Below, piece after piece: positions 10,011 to 21,377 of a stretch of DNA of 64,000 nt. The notes beneath the pieces were generated by a model that saw only the letters and a list, made by a program, of their open reading frames with translations, made no database searches and was not told where the DNA came from. Location: positions 4,214,485-4,278,484 of the forward strand of contig JAXBDG010000002.1 in NCBI GenBank assembly GCA_036320915.1. Direction: 5' to 3'. Source of the stretch: Linnemannia elongata. Lineage: Eukaryota > Mortierellomycota > Mortierellomycetes > Mortierellales > Mortierellaceae. The stretch's first letter is position 1. Each line of letters begins with the position of its first letter. The position numbers and the translations under genes are program-made.

Positions 10011-11765
10011 TTAGGATACGTAAGACTGAAGAAGGTTCTTGACACGCTGAACCACCATCGTCTCCCACCCATCTCCGAGCTCATGCTCAAGGAGCGTCGA
10101 CAACGTAAAAACCTCCCTCGAAGCACGACCTCTACCTGCCTTTCTATCAATCATCTCCCTAATCTGCTCAACCGTCAATCCAAACTCCTCCAACTCCTCC
10201 ACCCCAAAATCCTTCCCTCTCCTCTCTTCCATTAAAACCTCGACGATACACTCTGCAGCATAGGCGAGCGCAGTATCACCCATATCGATCATGTCTATAA
10301 GGGGCCATATCGGTTTGGGTGGAGTTTCGGGTCCTTCGGGGTCGAGCTTGTAGGATTGGTAGAGTCCGTTTTCAAGGCGGGTTTGCAGCCAGTTGTTGAG
10401 GACCGATAGTTCGTACCACTCGCCGTCCTCCTCTCCTTCTTCTCCTCCATCTACCTTTTGATCGAGGAACAGGTCTTGAAGTCGAGTCTGACGTCGATCC
10501 GGTAATAGGCGAACCTTGACGTATCGAGTCTCAATCTTATACGGGTGAGCATAGTTGGTACAACTCTGGAACCAGTTCTCGACATCCAAACTCTCCACAA
10601 TCTCCTTGGGATCCCCATGACCACTCTCCACAAACGCATCACATGCAACCGACCGTAACGTAGGCGCAAGCCCTCGATCATATAACAACGACCTCAAATA
10701 AACCCGTCGCCGTTTAGCGGCGTCATCCTTTGGTTCCGAACGGTTCCATAACCCGTGGGAATAAGAAATGTTGAGGGTGCAAACGTAGGCGATCCCGACA
10801 TCGCCTCCGTGGACTTTTCGGGCTAGTTGGTGGACATCTAGTTCTTGGAGGATGTGCATGCGCATCAATCGTCTTGTTCCGTCACTACGGAGTAGGTCGC
10901 CGTCCTCATCCGGATGGATAGAGGTGCGAGAGGGTGGGGCATACTCGAAGGGCAGAGAGCGGATGTAGGTGGCTGGGAGGCCGTATGTCAGGATGGCGGT
11001 ATACTCATCAATCCTGGGCATGATTTTGTAAGAAGTGCCTCCGTAGTAGAATGGGTCCAAGTGTTTGGGCATGGGTTCTGGGTGCTTGGTGAAATAGTCG
11101 ATTCGGCAGGGTAGACACATCTGGATCATAATATCTGGGACGACTGAAGCCGCAGCCAGTGCAAAACTGTTGTTGTTGTCCGTGCTGTCGCTTTCGCCGT
11201 CGCCGTGGTTGTTGTTGTTGTTCCTGCTCCTTGTACAAAACTTATCGGAAACCATCCCAACCGGCAGAACACGCTCAACCTTCATCAGCTCAAACCTCCC
11301 AAAACACTCCTCACAAATCTCCTGCGACTTTTCCTGAACCAACATAAAATGGTCCGGGATCCACTCATAATCCGCTGGGAAAAACTTGGATCGAACCAGT
11401 AGTCCCGCCTTAGAAGAGATGAGTCTCCAAATTTTGAGACCTTGGACGAGGTTTCTCCAGGTCTTGTTGACGGCTGCGATTGGGCCTAGTTGAGAGGGGT
11501 ACAAGAAGGAGAAGACTTGCGTCCAGAGTTCTGGTGGTAGTTGGAGCTGTGATGGTCGTGGGTTGGTAAAGGTTGTAACTGTTGATTCAGCTGTTGTTGT
11601 TATTACTGCGGCGGTAGAAGGTGTTAATGGTTGCTGCTCTTGATGTTGGTATTGACCTGGTCGACGAGGATGAGGTTGACGAACCCACTTCCCGAATCCG
11701 GTAATAGTATCCAGTCGACGAGATTGATGGAGGTATGCCTTGAGATATTGCGGGTTGGCCGACAT
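10011..11765 (-). CDS. F-box domain protein
   Basis: Single-exon gene of 584 residues, starting at the ATG at 11765. An F-box lies at about residues 75-115 (LQLPPELWTQVFSFLYP, then a conserved Trp/Leu pattern), after a disordered N-terminus. F-box proteins are the substrate-recognition subunits of SCF ubiquitin ligases and bind Skp1 through this motif. Downstream are two Cys pairs (CEEC near residue 155 and CLPC near 220) separated by an Asn/Ser/Asp-rich linker; they could bind a metal ion. The remaining C-terminal half has no WD40 or LRR pattern that I can see, so the substrate is unknown. The 3' end faces the bZIP gene. An (AG)n run at about 11815-11842 sits just upstream of the start, in the leader or promoter. 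Confidence 0.85.
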   Translation of the reverse strand: MSANPQYLKAYLHQSRRLDTITGFGKWVRQPHPRRPGQYQHQEQQPLTPSTAAVITTTAESTVTTFTNPRPSQLQLPPELWTQVFSFLYPSQLGPIAAVNKTWRNLVQGLKIWRLISSKAGLLVRSKFFPADYEWIPDHFMLVQEKSQEICEECFGRFELMKVERVLPVGMVSDKFCTRSRNNNNNHGDGESDSTDNNNSFALAAASVVPDIMIQMCLPCRIDYFTKHPEPMPKHLDPFYYGGTSYKIMPRIDEYTAILTYGLPATYIRSLPFEYAPPSRTSIHPDEDGDLLRSDGTRRLMRMHILQELDVHQLARKVHGGDVGIAYVCTLNISYSHGLWNRSEPKDDAAKRRRVYLRSLLYDRGLAPTLRSVACDAFVESGHGDPKEIVESLDVENWFQSCTNYAHPYKIETRYVKVRLLPDRRQTRLQDLFLDQKVDGGEEGEEDGEWYELSVLNNWLQTRLENGLYQSYKLDPEGPETPPKPIWPLIDMIDMGDTALAYAAECIVEVLMEERRGKDFGVEELEEFGLTVEQIREMIDRKAGRGRASREVFTLSTLLEHELGDGWETMVVQRVKNLLQSYVS

Positions 11766-11810
11766 AATAGTTGGCGAGTTTGTCTTGTCTTTCTTGTTTG
11801 TGGGTGGCGG

Positions 11811-11846
<36 letters not shown>

Positions 11847-14322
11847 AAGGAAGAGAGAAGCATGAAAAGTCGATGCGGATACAATAATTACGCTTTACCC
11901 CTCAATTTCCAACGACAAGGCAAAAAGGAACACACCTTTCCCCTATTTATGTCCTCCCTGTGGAAAAAGTATGGGTGGCTGAAGGGTGACAGTCTGTCCT
12001 GCTGGAACCGCGTCTGCTTCGTGCCAGATGGACGCGTGTTGATAATTTCTTTTCAGTCTCGGTCAAAGTAAGTCAGTGCTCCCCTACCCTTCCCTCGCTC
12101 TCTTCCTTTAGACACCCATGGTACAATTAAACCACCTTCATGCACAGTCGCGTGCCAATCGAGCACAATTGACCAATTGCTGGCCATGGACACCCTTGGT
12201 CCCCAGTTCGGTCCACAATCGATTGCAGAGATGCAAACTGACATAACGACATACCAAACACGCGATAAACAAGAGCTAGGGTTTTGCGCCCCTTTGATTG
12301 CCCAGAAACCGAAGTTATCTACAAGGATGAGGGGAATTGGAACAAGGGGTTATGTACTGCTCTTGGATGTAAAATAGGTCATTCGTCTTTACAATAATAC
12401 AGTTAAGACTGTCAGGGTTCGATTAGTGTGTGTGAATAACAAGGGAGCGGGCTCTGATGAAGGCGAGAAAGGAGTGGGCGTCCCTTTTCTCTTTCTCTTC
12501 TGACACTGTCGCATTGTTGCTTTGTTGTGTTGTGTTTCCCATACCCGATGTCGCTGGGGCGTTCCCATTGGACGGCGTCCATGGGAATGGTGCCATACAC
12601 TCAACAATGGCTCGCATGATTCCTTTGTGTTGACAGCTTCAAAAGAGTCAAGGTTTCCGTTAGCAAGCAAAAAGGGAGGACTAAGGCGTGTTTATGTTGT
12701 TTTTGTTTATTTGTTGATAAATGCAGGGCTAAAGAGCAAAAGAGTAAGCCGGGAAGAGAGCGTGAGAGATAGACAGACAGGCAGGTTTGTCAGGGAATTT
12801 GACACCTACCTCTCCGTTGTGTTTGTTTATGGCGCACAACGCATCGAATCATGGGAATAGTCAGAGCGAGAGGGGAAGGGAAAACGAAAGCGAAGCCCCG
12901 GGTGGACGGATGTGAAAATTGTGGGATGGCGTGTCTGTTTTGCGAGGAAGCAACAAACGCTCGATCCTCTCCCTCTCCCTCTCTCTCTCTCTCTTCTTTC
13001 CTGTTGTATCTCGTAAGTTGATTAGGCCTGGCCAGTTTGCATTGAGTTACGCCAGGGTCCACTTTATCGGCATTTGGGCGATTCATCTTTTACTTTCCAT
13101 TCATCGAAAACTCTTGATTTTTTCCATCGGCGCCACGTCAAAACAAACAAACGAACGAAGATACTTTGTGATGGTCTATAGGTGGGTAGCGTGTTGGCTT
13201 TTGTTAATGAAAATGTAGATTGGCTTGGCTGTTGGAGGATGATAAATGATTTATTGGAGAGGGGATGAGGAGGACGATATAGTTGCGATAGAGTGGTCGT
13301 GAGCATAATTACTGTTGAAGATCAATGAATGAGCTATCTATCGAGTGACAGAGGAAAAGAAGGGTAGCTGCAAGTAGCCATTCATGGAGCGATAGATGAC
13401 AAGTGGGAATGAATGCGTGTCAAAAGTCACCTTTCTCGGTCGCGAATGACCTTTCTATGGGGATGGAGAGACGATATGGCTGTAGGGATGGTAACGGATA
13501 GTTTCTTTTGCACATTGTTCTCTCTCTCTCTCTCCCCCTTCCCCCTTTTCCATTGCTCCTCCTCCTTTGCTTGGGTGTTGTGTGTCAATGCAATTCGACA
13601 ACAACAACAAAAAAATCACACGAAGGGGCTGGCCCTGATTTTACCCTTCGACTCAATTAGCAAAGAGTGAATTGAAAAAGATATATGCTCGGATTGTGTG
13701 CTGTCGCGGTGTCAGCTAAAGTTAACAAAAAAAGAAAAGAGGAGGCTGACAAGGGGCGAGTACTTTTCTTTTAGAATCAATAATAATGCACCGCACCGTG
13801 TGCCGTGTCGGATGTCGGTGTTTCTGATGGATGATAATGGGCGGTGTGAAGGTCCTTTATCAATCTCACTCTCGTTTACGCTTCTTTACTCTTCCTTTTC
13901 TTCATTCACTCCTTTTCTCTTCTCCTTTTCTTCCTTCCTTTCTTCCTTTTTCTCCCCTTTACCCTTCACTCTCAACTCTCACATACCCGCCGCCTTCTTT
14001 TTCTCACGCACATACACTCATACCCAAGGCACTTGAAAGGACACCCTTCTTCGTTAACTAAAGGCAAGTTTTCTACTCACCATGGCGATCGTTATCAGCA
14101 TGCTTTTATTCGCATTGTCATAACCACTGTTGTTCGTCGCGGCTCTCTCGACATACTTTCTCTTGAAAAGAAAAGGAATGAAGAAAAACTAACCGGCAAA
14201 AACTCATTTCTCTCATGGAACTCATTCCACTCGACCTAGCCTTGAACTCATAGACCTACCCAAAAGGAACACAACAACCCACTCACGAACCCCCCGAACC
14301 AACAAATAGAACCAAGCATAAC
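11766..14322. other. Non-coding stretch of about 2.5 kb before SURF4
   Basis: It contains an (AG)n microsatellite at about 11815-11842, CT runs at about 12970-12995 and 13520-13545, and a strongly C/T-rich block at 13860-14000. Short open frames here lack codon-like composition and known motifs. No tRNA or other RNA gene was recognised. It probably holds the promoters of the two flanking genes, which diverge from it. Confidence 0.5.
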
Positions 14323-15490
14323 ATGGATATTGTACAGGAGTACTCGCGCAAGTTTGAGGAGGTGATTGACAAGATTGGTCAACCCTTGAAGCCACATATC
14401 CCTGCCATCGCTCGCTTCCTCATCGTCGTCACTTTTCTCGAGGATGCTCTCCGTATCTCGACCCAGTTTGGGGACCAGCTTTACTACCTGCAGCGTCACC
14501 GTGGCTTTCCCTGGGGTCTCAGTCACTTTTTCTTGATTGCCAACGTCCTCGTAAGTTGCTTGTTTTATGTGTTGCGCTAGGACGCGAATACCTTTTGCGT
14601 TTTAGAAATGGCTTGAATCAAAGCCCAAAAGTCAAGAGAGACGTAAAAAAAGAAGGGAAAATAAGGGGCAGTTGAGAAAGGGAAACCAACACCGCCAACA
14701 AAAGAAAGAGAGGGGGGGTGAGAGGAAAGGAGAAGCAAAGTGAAGGGAGAAGTTTGAGAGCAGGAAGAAAGAGGGGGACAATTTTAGCATTTTCAGGGCA
14801 GCGTGTGAGAGGGGTACATGGATCTAGTGTTGACACAAGTAGCAACAGCAAGAGAACGCAAACTGACTTTTTCTCTTCGTTCCAATACCACACCTCCAAT
14901 AGACGATGCTGGTTTGCTCGACGCTGGTCATTGCAAGGAAACACACAGAATATGCCGCCGCGGCGCTCTTCGGCGTTGTCGTGACACAGGCACTAGGTTA
15001 CGGTCTGATTTTTGACGCCAGTTTCTTCCTCCGCAACCTGTCCGTCATCGGTGGTCTTTTGATGGTCGTCTCTGACAGTTTGAGCAAACGCCGTCAATTG
15101 TTTGCAGGACTCCCTTCGATTACCGAGAGCAACAAGAGGACCTACTTCCAACTCGCTGGCCGAGTTCTCCTTATCTTCTTGTTCATTGGTTTCGCCCTTC
15201 ATGGATCGTGGACTCTGTCGAGGATGATTGCGTCGGTTGTGGGTCTGGCTGCCTGCATCATGATTGCTGTGGGCTTCAAGGCCAAGTTGTCTGCCATGTT
15301 TTTGGTATTATTCTTGTCTGTTTTCAACGTTGTTGTCAACAACTGGTGGTCCGTCGAAAGCTCGCAGACTCAGAAGGATTTCCTCAAGTACGACTTTTTC
15401 CAGACTCTTTCGATCATGGGTGGTTTGCTCCTCCTTGTCACCCTCGGACCTGGCGGTATGAGCGTGGACGAGAAGAAGAAGGCCTTCTAG
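14323..15490 (+). CDS. ERV29: SURF4/Erv29 family ER cargo receptor
   Basis: Two exons, 14323-14550 and 14903-15490, give 271 residues, close to the 269 of animal SURF4. The donor is GTAAGT and the acceptor CAATAG, in phase 0. The start MDIVQEYSRKFEEVIDK and the FLEDALRI motif match the family. Several hydrophobic segments predict a multi-pass membrane protein. The C-terminus ends in KKAF after DEK, a KKxx-type signal for COPI retrieval to the ER. Erv29/SURF4 packages soluble secretory cargo into COPII vesicles at ER exit sites and cycles back from the Golgi. The leader is C/T-rich (13860-14000). AATAAAA near 15541 can serve as the polyadenylation signal. The 352-base intron is longer than most here and purine-rich in its middle. 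Confidence 0.93.
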
Positions 15491-15741
15491 GCGCGTCTCT
15501 AGCCATCACTATATCTCTTTTCTTTACTCAGTCAGCTATTGAATAAAATACGAATAAGCTAAGCCACCAGCAATGTTTTGGAGATCAACTTTTTTTTTCT
15601 TTTTGTTCACCATTCACTTCTTTCTCTGCAGTTCAGTTCAACCACTTCGACTTCGCCCGTCTCGACTCATCACAACAGCAGCAACCAACAGCCAACAACA
15701 GCACCTCCAACCCAACACAACCCTCTTCACATATAACAGCA

Positions 15742-16441
15742 ATGTCTGCAATTGTTAGCCGCATGGATGAGGACCAAATCGAGGTCGACACCGGCAAGGT
15801 CTCCGTCGTAAGTCACACCGCTGGACCTCTTGCTCGCTGCCGCAGGGCTGGCTCTCCTCGCACGCAAGAGTGAGGTTCAATCGAAAGACGAAGGAGTGCT
15901 CTATACGAGGATATGAATCAGAAGGGTGTTCGATCCTGTTGTTAACTCCTCACTTTCTATATGGTACTTTATCGGATAGGTCCCAGGAACTATGATTGAA
16001 CCCCAGTGCGCCACCTTTTGCTTACAGGATGAGGACCACACCCTCGGAAACGCGCTCCGCTGGGCTCTTATGAAGAAGTATGCACAACGGCGCACTTGAC
16101 ACATCATGTCATGGATGTCACTGAGCAGTCAGACGAATGACTATGTTCATCTGCAGTATCATGGAAGCTATCAGCAGCAGCCGTACTAACGCCGTATTGT
16201 ACTTATACGTCCTGTTGCCAATAATAGCCCTGAGGTTGACTTTGCCTCATACTCGATTCCCCATCCCTCAGAAGCCAGGACAAACGTCAGAATTCAGACC
16301 TCCGACAATACAACAGCAGCAGAGGCCATGTACAAGGGATTGGACGACTTGGTCGACCTCTGCGATCATGTTATCCAGACCTTCCAGGCCGAGCTCGCCA
16401 AGGGTGAATTCGAGTACGAGGAGGAGGAGAACGCCTTCTAA
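15742..16441 (+). CDS. RPC19: RNA polymerase I and III subunit AC19
   Basis: Three exons, 15742-15807, 15980-16077 and 16228-16441, give 125 residues. Exon 2 carries the hallmark DEDHTLGNALRW and exon 3 continues with NPEVDFASYSIPHPSE, which is the archaeal RpoL / bacterial alpha-like dimerisation fold of the Rpb11 family. The family role is to pair with AC40 (Rpc40) in the assembly platform of RNA polymerases I and III in the nucleus. The N-terminus is shorter than in yeast. The C-terminus ends in a Glu-rich tail. Introns are 172 and 150 bases with GTAAGT and GTATGC donors. CLF1 begins only 217 bases after the stop, so its promoter must be very short or overlap this 3' end. Confidence 0.93.
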
Positions 16442-16658
16442 GCGTTGGAGCCATTGGGTTCTGAGAGGGTCACCTCCAATCTTTCGCATAGCATAACTGC
16501 AGTTGTATCATTAAACTCATCTTTAAAAAATCGGTATGACGTCACTCATTTTTTTTTTGAAAATGATCAGTTCTTTTGTCCGACGCTTTTTGTAGTCCAT
16601 TGTTGGACCCTCCTTTGTTCTTCAGCCCCCCCTCACTCATTCCTCCCTCTCCATCACC

Positions 16659-19282
16659 ATGGACAAGGCAACCCCCAAGGCAAGGATACATCACATCAAC
16701 ACTCGCTACTCAGCTCAATTACAATTTAATAGATCCCCCAGGAAGAACAGAAATAATAACCAACCATCAATGCTGTTACATTCATCACATGAATAGATTA
16801 AAAACAAGAATGCCGCGCCCGTGCAAATCTCGGCGGAGCAGATTCTTCGAGAGGCCAAGGAGCGTCAAGAAATCGCTATTAAGGCCCCCAAACAAAAGAT
16901 CCACGACCATGCAGAGTTGATGGAATACAGGGGACGGAAACGCAAGGAGTTTGAGGATCGTATTCAGCGTAGTCGACTTCATATCAACGAATGGCTCAAA
17001 TACGCCAGCTGGGAGGAGGGCCAGGATGAACTTCAGAGGTACTTTCTTTGCTCTTTCATAGCTGCTGTCAGTGTCTAATGTTCAGATAGGAGGCGTCATT
17101 TTCCATTCAAGAATGAACACATATACTGACTGGATTGTTTGTCATTTGTATCACAAATAGAGCTCGCTCGATCTATGAGCGTGCATTGCAGGTCGACAGC
17201 AAGAACGCGACCTTGTATCTCAAATATGTCGAGATGGAGATGAAACACAAGAATATTGCCCTGGCGCGTAACTTGTTTGACAGGATCGTCACCATCCTGC
17301 CCCGTCGTGATCAGTTCTGGTAAGTCTTTTGCCGCATGATTGCTCAATCCGAATGCTGTGATAATTGTATGCCAAAGGTAACTAATGACCGTCTTTCGGA
17401 TTGCTTCCATATGGATAGGTTGAAATACACGTACATGGAGGAGATGCTGGAAGAAGTGGCTCGTGCACGTCAGATTTTCGAACGCTGGATGCAATGGGAG
17501 CCAGAAGAGGAGGCATGGATGGCGTATGTCAAGTTTGAGAAGCGGTATAAGGAACTGGAGCGTGCACGTGTGGTCTATGAGCGCTTCGTTCACATTCACC
17601 CCGAACCCAAGAACTGGATCAAGTGGGCAGAGTTTGAAGAACGTGAGGGCAAGACGGAAAAGGCTCGGGAGATTTTCACAAGGGCGATTGAGGTCATGGG
17701 CGAGGAGCTCATGGAGCAGCGTCTTTTTATCGCCTTTGCCAAATTCGAGACGCGGCTCAAGGAGGTACGCCATTGATCCAATATGTTATTTTATGGCGGC
17801 TTTTGCACTTTGCTTCATCATTAGGTATACACAGTGTCATTAACATTTACCTTTCATATGATAGACCGACAGAGCACGAGTTATTTACAAGTACGCATTG
17901 GATCGCATTCCTCGGTCGAAATCGCAGGCACTTTACAACCAATATGTCCAGTTTGAGAAGCAGTATGGCGATAAGGATGGTATCGAGGATGTTGTTGTCG
18001 GCAAGAGACGACTCCAATATGAGGCGGTACGTTGGAATCTTGGACTTGTACTTCTGTTTTTTTCTGGTATTTGGACAAGGTTATCAAGCGCAAGCGACTA
18101 ACGTGCCTCGGTCGTTGATTTGTGATGATAGGACCTGGCAACGAATCTCAAAAACTATGATACCTGGTTTGACTATGGAAAACTCGAGGAGAGCACAGGA
18201 GATGTGGATCGTGTTCGTGAGGTGTATGAGCGCGCTATCGCTCAAGTACCGCCAGCTCAGGAGAAGCGACTCTGGAGACGCTACATCTATCTCTGGATCA
18301 AATATGCCCTTTTTGAGGAACTCGAAACAAAAGTAAGCGTTGAGGTCGCGGAAGAAGAATTGTATCGTGGACCTTATACATACGCTCAAAGACAGAGTGA
18401 ACTAAGTCGGATTTCTATCAATATTAGGACTATGAACGTGCGAGACAGGTCTACAAGGGGTGCATCAAGCTGATTCCTCACAAAAAGTTCACGTTTGCCA
18501 AGATTTGGTTGCTGTATGCCAAATTTGAGATTCGCCAACTGGATTTGAGTGCGGCGCGCAAGGCTCTGGGAATGGCAATAGGCATGTGCCCCAAGGACAA
18601 ACTGTTCAAGGGATACATTGAGTTGGAGCTGGAGCTGCGTGCAATTGACAGGGCAAGGACACTGTATGCCAAGTATTTGGAATGGTCGCCGTCGACCTGT
18701 GCGGCATGGATCAAGTTTGCAGAGCTGGAAAGCGAATTGCAGGATACCGAACGTGCCAGAGCCATCTTTGATTTGGCCGTCTCGCAACCAGAACTGGATA
18801 TGCCCGAGATCTTGTGGAAGGCTTATATCGACTTTGAGGTGGGTGAGGAGCAATGGGTGCACGCACGGTCGCTGTACAAGCAGTTGTTGGAGAGGACAGC
18901 GCATGTCAAGGTCTGGATCAGTTGGGCGCATTTTGAGGCAAGTGTGCCAGAGGAGGGCCAAGCTGATGTTGCTCGGGACGTGTTCAAGAAGGGTAGCCAG
19001 ACGATGAAGGATCAAGGCCTGAAGGAGGAGCGTGTGATCCTGTTGGAGGCGTGGAAGGAGTTTGAGCAGGCACAGGGTACGGCCGAGTCGCTGAAGAGTG
19101 TGCAGGATCTGATGCCCAAGATGGTCAAGAGGCGTCGCCAGGTCGAGTCCACGGATGGTGGTGCGGCTGGATCGAATCATATGGAGGAATACTACGACTA
19201 CATCTTCCCTGACGACCAGAAGGAACAGCCCAACTTCAAGCTTCTCCAAATGGTCCAGCAATGGAAGGCCGGCAACAAGTAA
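16659..19282 (+). CDS. CLF1: Crooked neck/Clf1 spliceosome protein (HAT repeats)
   Basis: Seven exons: 16659-16679, 16797-17038, 17161-17319, 17419-17764, 17865-18026, 18132-18332 and 18428-19282, giving 661 residues (human and yeast about 687). The N-terminus matches the family ([16 protein letters not shown], then ILREAKER). The body is a string of HAT repeats with the pattern W-x2-Y-x3-E, for example [18 protein letters not shown] and WIKFAELE. Clf1 is a scaffold of the Prp19-associated NTC complex, required for spliceosome activation and for catalytic U2/U6/U5 assembly. Exon 1 has only seven codons, and its intron (16680-16796) appears to use a GC donor (AAG then GCAAGG) with a normal TAG acceptor. 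Other donors are GTACTT, GTAAGT, GTACGC, GTACGT and GTAAGC. All phases close exactly. Confidence 0.95.
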
Positions 19283-19627
19283 TAAACCCTCTCAGCATTC
19301 TCTCCTTCCATTGCTCTGTATCTCTCAATTCATCAATTCAATTCTCTTTCGCCCAACTAGGTTGTAAATTGAGGGACTGATTAATGACAGTCACATTTCT
19401 TTTGCATTTCTGCATTTGTTGATTTTCCCGCTCGGGGCGACTGCACGTTGCAGCATTCATACGAAACGACGTTCAATTCGTTCTCTTCATTCTTCAAACA
19501 CATTCGCATTCAACGACTACAACGTCTATAATTCTTGTTTGATAACAAGCGTACCTGCTAGGGCAACAACTCATAACGAAAGACTCTAACCTACTCAACA
19601 AAGGAGAACGAAACACTATCAACAAAA
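19283..19627 (+). promoter_or_regulatory. Gap between CLF1 and the mitochondrial factor gene
   Basis: This is a 345-base gap. It should contain the CLF1 terminator region and the promoter and leader of the next gene. An A-rich stretch just before the ATG at 19628 is typical of a fungal start context. Nothing else was recognised. Confidence 0.4.
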
Positions 19628-21324
19628 ATGATGCGCACAAGACCCCTGTTCAGGTCATTGCCTCCACTGATATCGACGGATCTCTGGCCTACTGTCTTCA
19701 AAGCATCCAGGGCGCGTGGTCAACTACGAGTCTCTGTCATGACCGAGGACACTGCCAGTATGTTTCAATCCCTTTGGAAGTTATTATTGACACCCTGTCT
19801 GTGCTACTTGTCCTCGTGGGCCAGAAGCTAACCAACATGTCTTGCTGATCACCCCCTTTTTGTAGACTTGGCTGCGGCAGCGATGAAGTTTGAGGCTAAC
19901 CCTAACCGATCTGTCCTCGAGATCTTCCCAGGTACTAAGCTTGAACCGGATGCGTGGACATAAGTGCGCGTCAGGGAGCAATGGCGAGAAGAGAATTATC
20001 CGGTGACTGACCGACGAATGCACTTTTCGAAATGTTTGTTGATAGGGCCTGGTCAACTTACGAGATCGATGTACTTAGCTGGAGCAAAGAAGATTGTCAC
20101 AGTCGAGAACGGCGAAACATTTCAGAGTTCTCTGAAGGTACGATACATATCATTTCGTTTGCTTTTTATCGAGCCTTCCATTTGCCATTTGCAAAGTAGG
20201 CGACTGACATGATCAACTTATCATTCCATGAAACACAGAAACTAGAAGACGAGTCCAAAGGAACGATCAAGAATTACAACATGAACCCACTCTCAGATCC
20301 ATTCGACGAACTCTTGGGCCCCAAGATAAACGCGATCCCCGATCTGGTCCCGCAGGAATGGGAAGATATTCAGTCGAATGTGTTGGTGGTCGGGACGATC
20401 CCTAATTCGACAATGGGCGAGAAGTGTCTACATGATTTGTTGACGGCTTCGAGTGAGAGGATGGGAATCTTCCAGTATGGACGCGTTGAGATGTTTATGT
20501 TTATGTTCAAGGATGCCGCCAAGGTATGATAGCGTGATTGCTGTGGAAGCTAGCGAAGTTTGAGTGTGCATGGGCGCTTTCATTTCGAATGTCACAGTCT
20601 CAAAAAAAAAAAACACTCTGCTAACTTCCAGGATGATATATTATTACCATTTCACGCATTACAATAGAGACTGATTGCGCCTCCAGGAACACCGTCGAGG
20701 AACAGAGTTAGCGTTCTGGCTGAAGCGGCCGCAGAGATGACACAACTGATGCGACCCGGAGCTGCTCATTTCTATTTGCCCTACGACTACGAGCTCGTGC
20801 ACTTTGTCCCACACAAGGTGCCCAAGGTTGATGGTAAGCGTCTTACTTTGACGTGTCTTGACGCGCGTTCATTTGCTCCGTATTCACTATCCTCGTACTG
20901 ACTATAGTGTGCTTTTCACTTGTTTCATGAACCTGTAGTGTCGATGGAGGTGTTTGATTTCTGCTTGAGGAGTTTGTTCACCAACAAGTCGAACCCTCTC
21001 AACAAAGTCATCAAGTACGTGTGCATTTTAAATCAATCGCGTCTTCTTTACGTCTACAGAAACAAGCCGCGACAGCGCATCATAGCGACAGAACTGGGCC
21101 ACTAACCGCAACAAAAACACGTGTCTTTCTCACACAACAATAGATTACTGGGACCAGGAGCAGAGATCTTGCTGAAGAGACTGAGTTTTGACCACAGCAT
21201 AAAGATCAAGCACATGACGTTGGAGCAACTAAACGAGGTGGCGGTGAAGTTTGAGCAATGGCCTCTTCGGCCCACAGTCCTCTACGACGACATGATCCTC
21301 CACGAGCACAAAAAGAAGCGTTAA
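19628..21324 (+). CDS. MTF1: Mitochondrial transcription factor B / rRNA adenine dimethyltransferase-like
   Basis: Seven exons: 19628-19757, 19866-19931, 20046-20137, 20239-20523, 20668-20833, 20939-21014 and 21144-21324, giving 331 residues. The N-terminus is rich in Arg and lacks acidic residues for about 35 residues, as expected of a mitochondrial presequence. The SAM-binding motif I, VLEIFPGPGQLT (residues 60-71), is split by an intron and matches the KsgA/Dim1/mtTFB family. At the place of the catalytic motif IV (Asn-Leu-Pro-Tyr in the methylating enzymes) I read G-T-I-P (148-151). That points to the transcription-factor branch (Mtf1/TFB2M), which melts promoters for the phage-type mitochondrial RNA polymerase, rather than to an active 12S/15S rRNA dimethylase. 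The Mtf1 naming is moderate; the superfamily is certain. It converges on the gene to the right with only 53 bases between them. Confidence 0.85.
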
Positions 21325-21377
21325 GAAAAATACAAAAAAAAACCATTACGATGGGCTTTTTTTATTCGTGTTAACGA

